Under the pieces are notes generated by a model. It was not told the origin of the DNA, ran no database searches, and saw nothing but the letters and a program-made list of their open reading frames with translations. DNA of 64,000 nucleotides from Chaetomium olivaceum (taxonomy: Eukaryota > Ascomycota > Sordariomycetes > Sordariales > Chaetomiaceae). Where the stretch lies: NCBI GenBank assembly GCA_039881045.1, contig JAYWVB010000070.1:62001-126000 (forward strand). Direction: 5' to 3'. Made by a program: the position numbers and the translations under genes. Of this stretch, positions 21,901 to 33,395 are shown piece after piece (position 1 is the stretch's first letter; every line of letters begins with the position of its first letter).

Positions 21901-24900
21901 AACTTGTAGAGGCGCGGGATCAGTCGCTTGCCAGCCACGATGCTCACCTCGGGCTCCGCCGACCAGAGCATGCCACCGTCAGTGGCCCCCTTGGCCCACT
22001 TCTTAAGGGCTTCCGTGCGGATGAGCTCCTCGGCGACCAGCTCTGGGGTGTTCGTGTCGAGCACGTCCAAGTCAAGCACCTTCAACGAGATGTTGGCATA
22101 CTCGTACTTGACAACGCGGCAGAGGCCGTGGGTCATGAACGACAGTGGTTCCTGCGTTCTAGCCCTGCGTGTCACCCACATAACTGTTCCTGCTGAAGGC
22201 CAGAGCGCCTTGAGACCCTCGAGCTTCGCGGGTGAAATGGCCTCAAACAAGGGCTCGTCAAGTTCGGCAAGAAACAGCACAGAGCTTCCGGGCGTCATAT
22301 TGTCCGCATTGAGATTTTCAGGAGCGTCAATCACGTCAATCTGATCGTAGCGTGACCGCAGCAGCCCTTTTAGACCGCGGATTGCCCGCTGCACCGCAAG
22401 AGTCCGACCGCCCACAATGACGAGGCGCGGCACCGGAGCCTCGAGAGCGTTCTGCAGAGGGGACCGCAAAAGGTCGATGCGCTCATCGACAGCCTGGGTG
22501 GCAAACACGGTGTAGGGGTTGAGCCTGTGACCTCTGGGCGTGTCCGTGTCAATTCCGCTGAAGCCGGACGTTAACAACAGGTCGTCCCACTCCGACACGC
22601 ACAGTGCCGGCCCGGTGCCCGACCACCAGCTTGGCAGGCTTCCCAAGGTCAGACCAGTGGAGAGGTTGTCGTTGCTGGTTCGTTCCAGGGTGATCAGATA
22701 GCCTCCGGGCTTCAGCAGCCTGCGGACGTTCGCCATGACTTGATCGGGGTGCACAGAGCCATTAAGAACATTGGAGGCAAGCACGACATCGTAGTATGCC
22801 TCGGTAAAGCCTTGGGATGATGGAGTCTGTTCAATTTGTACTTGCGGAAGATCATGCGACTCGAATAATCCCGGAAGCTCTCCTGGGCCGGCTCGAAGGA
22901 ATCTTCGGATGCGTCGGTGTAGGTGTAGGTGGAAAAGGCAGAACCGAGGGCGTTGAGGACGTAGCTCGTAGACCCGTCATTCCCAGCTCCTATACAGGTT
23001 GATCTCATATTAGTATCGCGGTTCAAGATACGAAGGGGGTTTATGATCGTTTCTGTCCTTACCAATCTCGAGTACATTAGCGTGCGGGTAGCGGTGGCCA
23101 ACCTGAGCCACCATGCGCGCGAGCTGCTGGTGGCCGACGTCCCGACCAAAATCCGCGCCGTGGGTGTTGAAAACGCCATCCTGCCCCACGTTCTCTGTGA
23201 CGTCTGAACCAGACCGAATGGCATCTAGAAGCTTCGTACCAACGGACTCTAGTTGACGAAGTTCTGCCCGTTGAGGGTTCCTAAAAGCAGTCATTATTAG
23301 TACAATGAACCGCTATATCACGTTCAAGGCAGGAATTTAGGTATCCATACTTAGCCAAAATAGCACCGATATCCACCGCGGTGTCGTTCACGTATTTTGA
23401 AAGAACAGAACCATTCGTTCCAGCCTTCACCAGATTGACAGCGTGTCCAGCCCAGCTGAGAAATTGTGCGTGGTGCGGCAAAGCGTTAGCCTTCTCCTCA
23501 GGCGTGAGAGTCTCGCATAGGCTGCGTAGATAGTAGAAAGCCACCCTCTCGGCCGTGACGGCATGCTCAATGTCTCCCGCCGACATGCCGACGTCCTCCG
23601 ACACCGCGAGATCGCCATCAGGCTGGTCGACGCGGTACTCAAAGCGCGAGAAAAGGGGCGTGTCATCCTCCGGCCTGCCCGGGGTAAGTGGCATGAGCTC
23701 GAGGCCTTCGATCTGCACAAAGGTGTGGGCGTCGTCCTGCGAGAACAGGTTGACGTCGACCGTGCTTCGCGCATCCTTGTAGCTCGTCATGGCAGATTCC
23801 CAAGGGAAAATCTCTGTGCTCTTCCGGCTTCCGGCGTTGGAGAAGTGCGGGTTGATACTGAGCCGCTTGATACGGGCCGGGATGTAGACGGCCCAGAGGC
23901 GGCCGTCTCCAGGGCAGCCAAAAGCCATGCAGGAAGTCTGGAATGCGGTGTCGAGCAGGCCGGGATGGATGAGAAACTGTTGGTCTTCCCAGTTGGAACC
24001 GCATTGGTTCTCAATGGTTCCGATAGCGTAGCCGGTTCGGCGTTGGATGGAGCGCACCCCTCGGAAGGGCGGCGCGTAGCCATAACCGAGACCATCAAAC
24101 TGTTCGTAGAAGCGGTCGACTCCAATCTCGGTCAGGTTCCAGTCTTCCTTCTGGACAAATGGGAGTTGGTCAGCATCCGACTCCCCAAATACGGCTGTGA
24201 TGGTGCCCTGAGCATTGAGAAGCAAGGGCTTCACGCCCTCGTAGACAGGACCGGAGGAGCACGAAAAGCTGGCCTGGATGTTCTGATCGTCGCGCTGGTG
24301 CACGTTGAGGGAAAACAAGACTTCTATGTTGGAAGCGTCATCGTTGAAGGCGATACCACGGTCAATGGAAAGATCATCAATAGTGAACAGGGAAATGGTT
24401 GGCCCGGTGCCGGCCACAATTGCGGTAATAGCTTCGACAGCCATGGCCACGAAGGCGGCGGCAGGAACTACGATCTGGTCCTGAAGCTTGTGGCCGCTGA
24501 GCCACGACAATTCCTTGGGCTTCAGAATGTTGCGCCACCGGATCTCGCACGGTGTTTCTTGGTCGGCCTGCCGTTTGCCCAGGAGCGGGTGCGGCGGTGC
24601 GAGAGCTGAGGCTGCATAAGCACCCATGACGCGACTGATGGCCCAAGACGGCCTCGAGTGGTCAAAGGGGTACTTGGGAAGATTCGGGAGGAAGCGACGC
24701 GCCCCGAGCTCGGTGCCCGAGACGGCAGCCTCAAAAGCGTCAAATAAGACGGACCGCGGACCAAGGTTGGCCCAGATAAAGCCAAGAGTTTCCGCCAGAT
24801 GCGTGATGTCGTTACCTCCACGAGAGAGCGTTCCCGAATAAGGAACCTTGGTGCCACTTGCTTCTTCCAGCGTGCCCAAGCAAGGTCCTTTGAGCGCAGG

Positions 24901-27626
24901 ATGGGGCCCGACCTCGAGAGCAGCGTCGAAGGGACCGCCCTGTGTTGCGGCAGCGGTGACAGCCGGCGCAAAACGGACCATACCGATCAAGTTCTCCACC
25001 CAGTATTGCGGGCTGAGGTCGCCGGCCGTCATAACACGCCCCCCATGAACGGAAGAATACCATGTTGGCCCATCCCCAGCGGGAGACTCGGCCGGATCCT
25101 TGGCCACGGCGGTCTGCAGGGCGGCTAGGTACGGAGCAGCACACGGAATCATGTGGGCAGAGTGATAGGCAACGCTGACCTTCAACCGGCGAGCAAATTT
25201 GCCCTCCCCTTTGAGGGTATCGACGGCCTCCACAATAGCGTCTTCGTCACCAGAGATGGTGACGCTCGACGACGCGTTATACGCCGCAACCTGGAGTCTA
25301 CCTTCAAAGGCCTGCTGCCGGCAGAACTCGACAGCCTCCTCCAACGAGGCCCCAACGGCCATCATGGCACCGGGCTGTCCTCTAGGCGATTGGGCAAATT
25401 TGGAATACAGCCCACGGTAGTAGGCGATACGAATCGCGTCATGGGCTGTGATAAACCCTGCGGCGTACGCGGCGGCAATCTCACCTAGTAGGGGTGTGAA
25501 TTAGCATACATGTTTTGGTAGAACAACGCAAAAACCAGTAGGTTGTGGGAAAATAAAAAATACCTGATGAATGGCCCACGACAGCCGAGAATTTGATCCC
25601 GGCGTGGCGAAGCAGGTCCACGAGTATGATTTGCACGGCAGTGCACAGAGGTTGTGACAGAGCTGCTTCGCCGATTCTGGAGGTCGCTTCATCCGCAAGC
25701 AGCTCTTCCCGCAGAGTTGTTGCCGGGCGGTCACCCGACGGCAGAGAGCTCAGCGAGTTGTCCAGCTCGGCAAGGCGGCTCGCGGCAAAGGGGGATGTTT
25801 CAATCAGCATGGCCCCCATTCGCGGCCACTGGGCTCCCTGGCCCGTGAAGATGCCCAGTACGCGCGGGTCAGTGACGCTGCCGTGCTTTGTGCCAAGCTC
25901 GTTAGACTGTTCCGATGTAAGAAGTCGTGCCATCTTGACGGCGGCCTCCTCAGTTGTTGACGCCGTTATGAAGGCACGATGAGCGAGCGTCGAGCGCCTC
26001 TCTTGCAGGGTATGGGCAAAATCTTGCAGTGACACATCCGGATGCGCCCCAAGATAATCGACGTACGACGACAAGAGGTTACGGAGAGAGCCCTCGCTAG
26101 CTGCCGAGATAGTTATGGGACTGAATAAAGTGGTCGGAGGTGTCGCCGTAGGTGCGTTCACGGTGTTGTCGTACGATTCGACAATAGCATGGGCGTTTGT
26201 GCCACCAAACCCTGTGGAAGACCACGTCAGTTCCATGCTTAGGGTTCCACCAACGGGAGAAAGGGTGTCACTTACCAAAACTGTTGATGCTTGCTCTTCG
26301 TGGCTGGCCCGGGAGGAGCTTGGGCCATGGCTTCGCAACGGTGGGGACCTCCAAGCCACCATAGAAGGGCTTGATCTTTGGGTTGAGCCCGGTGAAGTGT
26401 AGGTTTGGTAGGATCATGGCATTCTGCAAAGCCTGGGACGTGCCGACAAGACTGGCCAAACCGGCGGTGCCTTCGGTATGGCCGATTATGGTCTTGATCG
26501 ATCCCACGTACAACTTGTCGCCTTCGGAAGCACCCTGGGGATAAAAGGCCTTTGCGATTGCCTCGGCTTCTTGAGGGTCACCGGCCGGAGTTCCGGTGCC
26601 GTGAGCATGGAAGAATTGCGGACGGTCCTCGGGCTTGCCAAGGTCAAGGCCCGCGCGAGCGTACGTGTCCCGGATGAGAGCAGCTTGCGCTGTTGCGCTG
26701 GGCAGGGTCAGTCCGGGCGTCTTGCCGTCTTGGTTGACGCCGGTGGCACGAATGATGCATTCGATGTGGTCATGATCCCTGATTGCGGCGGACAGCGGCT
26801 TTAGAATGACAGAGGCGATGCCTTCTCCGCGGGCATAGCCGTCGGCACTCTGGTCCCACATCCTACTTCTTCCATTCGGCGAAAGCATTTGTAGGTTGCT
26901 CTCAGCAACATACATAGCTGATAGAAGCAGTCAACATGGTCAGCCAAATTCAACCATGAATTCATCACCGGGGAACCTTACAAGGGCTAAGAAGGAGGTT
27001 GGCTCCTGCTGCAACGGCCATCTCCGACTCGCCATTACGCAAAGATTGGATAGCCAAGTGGACCGCCACCATGCTTGACGAACAGGCAGTGTCGATAGTC
27101 ATGGACGGCCCATGCCAATCGAAGCAATAGGATATACGGTTCGACATGACACTGCGGCTTACGCCGGTGGCGGTATATTTGGGGAGGGCTTCGACGTCCT
27201 TGTAGACCAAAGTGGTCCAGTCGTCCCCCATCAAGCCGACCATGACGGCAGTGGAGGAGCCCGCAGGCCCTCGATGGTGTGGCCAGCCGAGCAGAGCGAA
27301 TCGTACACTGTCTCCATAAGCATCCTTTGTTGTGGGTCAATGGCCTCGATCTCGGCGGCCGAGATGTTGAAGAAAGCGCCATCAAAGTTGGCCGGGTCGT
27401 CGTCAACGAGGTATGAAGACCGTACATTGGTGGTTCCATGATGGTTGTTGTCTGGGTGAAAAAAGGCTTCCGGATCAAAACGCCGCTCTCGGGCAATCTT
27501 CTCTCGGAGCACATCGCGTGGTTCGCGGAGAAGATCGAACAGCTTAGACGGCGTGTCGGAGCCGCCAGGAAAACGACAGGCGCTGCCGATGATGGCGACG
27601 GGCTCATGGACGTCAGGGCCGGCCAT
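15922..27626 (-). CDS. Hybrid highly reducing PKS-NRPS megasynthase lacking a C-terminal release domain
   Basis: Seven coding exons fit: 27626-26982, 26917-26276, 26211-25564, 25484-23351, 23280-23063, 22989-20042 and 19971-15922, giving about 3,760 residues. Domain order: KS (DTACSSSMVAVH, HGTGTPAGDP, GHTEGTAG); AT (GHSSG); DH (GHKLQDQIVVP, HPGLLDTAFQ); cMT (VLEIGAGNDGS); a degenerate ER lacking the NADPH loop; KR (GLAGSMGQG, SSLVCATGNIGQSNYIAAN); ACP (GMDSLMAVE); C (HHISWDG); A (LFTSGTSGRPKG, NAYGPTETT, YRTGDLGL, LTKHGKFDR); T (EAGGTSILLVKL). It should make a methylated reduced polyketide amidated to one amino acid. The A-domain specificity residues I can align read roughly D-V-D-A-A-A-A-M-A-K (tentative). 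Three one-base frame breaks occur: KS near 27260, cMT near 22840, A domain in the C-run 17298-17303. Correcting all three gives a length divisible by three. No R/Dieckmann domain follows the T domain. Confidence 0.9.
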
Positions 27627-28985
27627 ATTGGAGACTGGTTTGAATACGGAGGATAAATGGAGGAGTGAGGGAGGAAAGGCGAGACGACAAAGGATCCAAG
27701 GTCCTTAATGATAAGTCTTCGAAACGGCCAAAAGACTTCGATAGTCAATAGTTAATGGGCATTTCGCATAGGAGAGGACTAGCAGCAGCGTGCCTTGCTT
27801 TTAAATGAAGCCGTCACGCCAGACACACAGTGACAGGGACCACAGAACGGTCCAGAGAGGCGATGATCGCGTGTAGACGAGGAATCATCCGCCATCCGCT
27901 TTCCCAAAGTAGATTGGTCGTAGTTTGCTTGGCTGATCTGGTCCGTCAAATCGGCATGCGCGCTAACTTCGGCGTGCAAAGTTTAAAGTTGGCGTGACAA
28001 CGCCGCATCACGCAATGTCTCTCTTGAAAGAGTGAAACTCCCGTCAGCTCCCGTCGACGTGTCTTCCTGAGGGCCGAGGACCAACCCTCAAAAGCGGAGT
28101 TCGGAAGATCTTCTTGCAGGACTCACCTCAGCTGCCCCGAGGACCTATCGCAAAGACATATCTCGGGAATGCATGGGCGATCCAACCCTCAAGAGCACAC
28201 CTCATCGTGATCCTTATTTGCAAGGATAGCCAGCCGTGCAGCGGCAGACGGCGACTAGACCACAACTAGGCCGCGCCGTGCGCTTTCGGGGACGATTAGG
28301 GCCCGTTGGCAAACGTGTGAACTGTGACCTGCGCTTCAGCTCGAAACGCAAATCTGTATGTGTAATCAATTGCCCTTTTGTTTAGAGAACAAAAAAAAAA
28401 AACATTTCTTTCCCAGCCAAGCTCTTCAGCCTCTTCGTGCCGATCCATGATTACGTCTGGATGACCTGTCGTCGATGGTAGGGTTGCCAAATCTTGGACC
28501 CGGCTCGGCCCGGCGTTTTTCTCCCTGAGCGAATTCCAGCCTACAGGGGGCCGAAATTGGACTAGGGCGGCAAGGCGACGGGACCCAACCAAGCTCTCGG
28601 CTAGGGGGGGCAAATGCAAGTGTCCAGCATGTGCCGAACCCAACTTAGCTTGGCGATTGGGTCTCATCGGTGATCTCTCAGTCCGATCATTGATCTGCGT
28701 GCATACATCCATACCTCGGTTCACCAACCGGTATGCACATACATCCATATCCGACATCCGTGAGCGGTTCGGAAGCTTACTTGTTTGCTGTGCACCTATG
28801 ATGAGTGGCTTGAAGGATCCCGCGCCCCCAACGGAGGATAGCCCTGTCAGCCATTGACACGATGATCTCCATTCTGGCTCGGGTTGCAATTTTGTAAACT
28901 CCAGATCGCTGCCTATGCTCTATGGGACTAGTTTCGAGGCGAAATGTTGTGTGCTTTTTTCGGGTAACTATTCTTTGCCAGAGCT
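27627..28985. promoter_or_regulatory. Upstream region of the PKS-NRPS gene
   Basis: 1.36 kb without a coherent frame. It holds the megasynthase promoter. An A-run lies near 28389-28402. No binding site for a pathway regulator was recognised. Confidence 0.4.
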
Positions 28986-29475
28986 GTGACCAGACTGTTC
29001 AGACACGACAACCTAATCGCCGAACCAAGCGAACTCCCACACCAGCTGTGGTTGCCTCCCAAAGGGGCGCCGTTCCGGGCCGCACCTCAACCCACCTTCC
29101 ACGAGAAGCCCTGGAATTGGTACAACAGCCAGTTCGTCAAGAAGTGGGGTACTCGCACATCGGCCTCTACCATGAGGCCTTCTGGGCGCCGCCACGTGCC
29201 TACAACCCATTTACATTAATATGTCGTCCCTCGCTGGCGCAGACAGGGGGGTGTCAGAATCAAAAACAACGTGACCAGGCAGGGCGAATGGGTGCGCACC
29301 GTGGTGGGCGCGTCGTCTGCGGTGTGGCGTACCCTGCAATGGCGGTTGGGAAAACGGATCAAGCAGATAGAGGAGGCGCCTGTGGGCATCTTGCATCTTA
29401 GAATGGGTTGGTCCCGGTTACTTTTGTGGGAGGACTTTTCGAGGGCGTCCCCGGTCACTGTCGTGCGGAGATGAG
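28986..29475 (+). pseudogene. Possible decayed coding segment of unknown family
   Basis: Three pieces read like protein but lie in different frames. One is 28986-29150 with PWNWYNSQFVKKWG. It continues, after a one-base shift, as GYSHIGLYHEAFWAPPRAYN (to about 29215). A third runs 29250-29475 with QGEWVRTVVGASSAVWRTL. Each is free of stops and has an aromatic, ordered composition unlike the flanking sequence. I do not recognise the family. It may be an old gene broken by indels, or a small gene with introns I could not place. Confidence 0.3.
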
Positions 29476-30540
29476 TTGTGAATTCCATCACGTCTTTATT
29501 CGCTATATAGAATGGTTCCGAGCTAATAGACGAACTGAAGAACAGGTTGAGCAGCCGGACAATGGGCTGACCGGCACCATGATGGGCGTGCACACACAAC
29601 AACTCCGTGACTTTCTTAGTATTGGTGTATGCTAATTGGTATACTAATTGCAAAAATATAGACACAGAATCAACTCGACAAGACGATAACTTCGGTCACC
29701 GTTGTTTTCCTTTCAGTTCCTCTGGCTAGGTTACTCTTGCGTTATCAACAGTGGCCAAGATTGAGCGATCTTACAGATAGACTGCCAGTGATAATGCTAG
29801 GATATGAAACATGACTAACCTCTTTTGTCTCGAGTCAAGCGGCAGACGCGGACGCGAGGTTTCAATAATAAATATTCATCGGCCTTGGAGGGTTGTGGCT
29901 TGCGTGCTTGCCGAACCGCGGATCGTCGGGTGGAGAGTCGGTCGGTCGGAGTTTGAGCGGCTACTAGTATGAGATCCCTATGAAGTATGTACCTATAGAT
30001 TTCACACGTACGTACATACATACCTCACCAAAATAGTGAGACCGTAAGATCGACATTCAGCGGCTAATAAGCACGGACTGCCGTGTGCTTGCCGATCATT
30101 GTCTCACAGATAATCAAACCTACCCTTCTTGGCTCCTTTTGTTTCTCTTCAGCTGTTTCTCTACCCGCCACCAACCAATGACCCTCGAATCACGGTCTGC
30201 CAAGTTGCCAACTGGTTATCTGCTTCAAATCCGAGGTGATCAGGACAACCGTCATGTCCAGTAGTGACTGTTTCTCTTCATCACACACCGCTCTATTTAC
30301 CAGTCTGTCCCTCCGATGTTCTCGGTCCCCACACTCACGATTGCCGAGGCCCGACACAATACGCCGGAGGGGGCACGCAGAAGCCCCAATGCAGACAGTG
30401 GGATGAAGCCAAGGCCTTTAGGCGGCGGCCCAAGAGAGAGAAAACTGAAGCGTGCAGTCTGTCCTCGGCCATGGATATGCTGCCACGCGGAACATGAACA
30501 TGAAGCCTGCTGAGAAGTGGGCTGATCGTGGGGTGAGAGT
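29476..30540. other. Intergenic region
   Basis: No coherent reading frame or repeat was recognised. There are several GTAC/TACGTACATACAT-type short words near 29985-30020. Confidence 0.4.
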
Positions 30541-31530
30541 CGTGGGATCTTCGCGCTGCCCTCCGGCGCCGTACACGTCCTCACCTCCTTCTACAACCTC
30601 GGGGGTCTCGAATGCTTCCTCGACGTGCTAACTCGTTTCCTACTATCCCTCCCTCTACAACGCCGACACGGCCTCGCGCCGGCAGCTCACCCCCTTCTCT
30701 ATCAACAGCGCCGTCTTTGTGACGATCTGGATCTTTGAGTCCGCCCATCACGCGACGACGATGGTATGTACGCATCATATTGCACTCCTACCGCACCCCT
30801 ATCTCATCTCCCTCCCTCCCCGGCCCAAACAATGATACACATCTCCACCACAACCACAAAACACTCATCATACTAACCCTCCCAACCTCCGCCCTTCCCG
30901 CCGTCGTCCTAACCTACCTCCTCCCCTTCTACCTCGCTCTGGCGTGGCCCAACCGCCCTGCCCGCCAGTCGCTGCTGTTCGCCTGGCAGCTGCACCCGCT
31001 GTGGCTGTCTGCCGTAGTTCACGCGGGCTGGTGTGGGGGGATTTGAGGGTGGAGTGTCTCGGGGATGGTGGTGTGGATGTGGATGCCGGGTAAGGGTGAG
31101 GGTGAGGGTGGGAAGGTTAGGGAGGAGGAGGAGCAAGACCGGCGGGTTGTGAGGTGGTCGGTGGTTGTGACGGCTGCGCTGGGGGCCGGTGAGTGGTGGT
31201 GGAGTCTGGCGCAGTTTGGGCTGTGGAAGGTGTTTGTGCCGGCGGGGCTGGCGCTGCTGACCGATGCCGTAGGGGACCTGACGGGGTTATGCGGCGCAGT
31301 TTATACGATGGTATCAGGTGTTAGCCGCTGGGTCGTATTTAGTTTGGATGGCGTACCTGTTTTGAGATCTCTAAGGCTGCGGGTATGTTGAGGGAGGGGT
31401 GGCTCAAAGTTGTTGGTTTGGGTCTGGCTGGTGTGCCGCTTCGTGGGCCTGGGGCGACGGTGGGCTTGGGTTGGCTGTTTAGAGATTATATCCTCGCTAC
31501 GAGGACGCGCAAGCAGGCGGTGAGTTAGTT
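30541..31530 (+). pseudogene. Fragmented polytopic membrane protein, PaxA/AtmA-like (secondary-metabolite cluster type)
   Basis: Protein-like hydrophobic segments appear in shifting frames in the expected order. GIFALPSGAVHVLTSFYNLG lies near 30543. After a shift comes SLYNADTASRRQL and AVFVTIWIFESAHHATTM (to 30763). Then AVVLTYLLPFYLALAWPNRP and SLLFAWQLHPLW (30900-31010), LGAGEWWWSLAQFG and LALLTDAVGDLTGL (31180-31300). Last is LRGPGATVGLGWLFRDYILA, ending in a stop near 31528. The order and the C-terminal GPGA...W..R motif resemble the small integral membrane proteins found in indole-diterpene and meroterpenoid clusters. At least one break cannot be repaired by an intron I can see. It is either a relic or a multi-exon gene with consensus errors. 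Family assignment is tentative. Confidence 0.45.
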
Positions 31531-31806
31531 GTTAGGAATGTGATGGGAAAAACGGACAAGATTATTAGTCTAGTGAAAATGAGAACGTATTCGATCAAAG
31601 TGTTAAAAGGCGTTGCACTCGGGACTAGGGTGTGCAACAACAAGAGCTGCGGGTCAAATTCATCTACCTAGGTATGTAGTGTTTTCTGTTTTTATTATCC
31701 CGGCCTTTGATTCATTATATAACTCCTGCTTTTCTCCTGCGAGCGCGTTTAACCAACCCGCAGATCAGCGTAGGAAGGTGTTCTGCCCCTTCCCAGGCCT
31801 ACCACT

Positions 31807-32450
31807 TTAGACGCAAAGGTCTGTTTCCAAATTAACCGGCAGTGGGCATCCGTACACCTTGCTCGCGCCCGGCCTGCTATAGCAGTTGGCATCGTTAGCA
31901 GCGCAGTCAAAGACCTGGCAGCCCTCTCCTGGAGTCAGGATGTTGTGCTTGTCAGCAAAAGGGTTGCCCCATTGTCTAGAGTCGAGTTAGTAACTTTCTT
32001 TTCCTTTATAACTCATGCAAGCTTGATAAACGTACGTGCTCAACTCATCTAAAAAAGGGCGTATTAGTATGACTGCACTATAATGTCTCGAGGATAACAT
32101 ATCATGTACTCACAGTAGGCATAGGCCGGGTTGGAGCTGAATGAATAGCCGAAGAATAGCGGGGTATCCAAGGTCTTGGTCTTCGAGATCTTGACGGTCT
32201 GCACGACTTGTTAGTATGCCTTCCTCTCCCAATCTTCAAGCGAGGAAAGTCTAACCGAGCCAGACTGGCGCAAGTCCTCGGTGAAGGACTTTCCGGCCGC
32301 GACGGTGGTCAATGGGCCGGCGGCGCTGCCGTCGTACGGAAAAGATTGTACGTAGACTGTGGTCTGACAGTTGTTCTTGACGATGGCCTGCTGGGCAGAG
32401 GCGCCAGTGGCGACGAGGGCAGCGGTCAGGGCGGTTGCAAAGAACTTCAT
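31807..32450 (-). CDS. BYS1-domain small secreted protein
   Basis: Four exons: 32450-32256, 32198-32114, 32048-32036 (only 13 nt) and 31975-31807, together 153 codons. The introns have good sites (TACTAAC branch before 32199). The product starts with a signal peptide (MKFFATALTAALVATGASA). The mature part matches BYS1-type proteins: IVKNNCQTTVYVQSFP, FFGYSFSSNPAYAYYEL and QWGNPFADKHNILTPGEG, with several Cys that could form disulfides and a final CPLPVNLETDLCV. The 13-nt exon supplies the codons for the ELS piece of YELSTQWGNPF, and skipping it breaks the frame. BYS1 proteins are thaumatin-like small secreted proteins of fungi with poorly known roles. Confidence 0.85.
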
Positions 32451-33286
32451 TGTAACGGTTTGGGGAGTTATCAGTGATAGACAATGTAACAGGATGGTTG
32501 GAGAGTAGAGATCTAAGGCCCCGAACAGCGCAGAAGAACTGGCTTTATACCTAGGTTTGCATCTCATCGGCTGCGCGGGTATCCCGTATCATCTTAGCGA
32601 GTGTGACGTCCCCTTCCATCGTACCTTGGCATATTTCTCTGACATCATCCAAAAGTCATACTACACTACGTGTAAGTTGAAGACAAACAAACAAACAGGG
32701 TAGCTCTAAAGTCTATTTAGGGCCACCTCGGTCAACTGACCAGCTCAATACGAGACCCAACGCTCGTATCACTACCTGGTCGGTACGACGCGAGGGCGGG
32801 GCTGTGACGGTAACCGGGGATCGGCAAATGAGAACCAATCATACTCTCACCGTCTTTGGTTGAGCTCCGCCCAGAGGACGCACAATCCCCCGCTGATGCA
32901 GTGATCCTTGAGAGGGACCCACGCCGGTATTTCCGGTTTTCTGACAATGCGACATATGTCCAGAGACTCCAGACTGCTCTCCCCTCGGTGCTGTGTCCGC
33001 TGTCATAGCACATGGAACAAGATGCTATTGCTCAAGTCTGGTAAAATGACCAGTCTGTGGTAGAGCTGGTTTCGAGGCTGAACCGCTAGCCGCTAGGGAT
33101 GGGGCTGGTAGTACAGAGTTAGAGATGAAATGGAGGGTAAAACTCCGTATCATTGAAGCTTCGCTTCAATGGCGAGTAACTGATATGTACGATATACTTG
33201 AAGCAAAGCGTCAATGATGAGCCTTTGAGCTGAGCGTGTACAATACATTGAGAAAGCGAAGAAGGAACGCTTCGTTTCACCCACTC

Positions 33287-33395
33287 GGCTAATCCTCCAA
33301 AACTCCCAGGGAAGCGACTGGATGCCACAGACTCGGGTGCATGATCGTTCAAAACATTGCATGCGGTGGCGTCGTGGCTAGTGGCAGTGGACAAA
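33287..33395 (+). repeat. Direct repeat copy A
   Basis: Begins GGCTAATCCTCC and ends with a GTGGCGTCGTGGC block. It is alignable over about 100 bases with the segment at 34011-34125. This copy is the more C/G-rich one. It is probably a fragment of a dispersed element, and its identity is unknown. Confidence 0.55.

Noticed and set aside
22820..22845. A 15-base GT-AG mini-intron as explanation of the cMT frame break
   Set aside because: Removing a multiple of three bases cannot restore the frame, and introns of this size are unknown in these fungi.
23563..24609. Plus-strand open frame of 348 codons
   Set aside because: It lies entirely opposite the AT-DH part of the PKS-NRPS, whose conserved motifs are on the minus strand.
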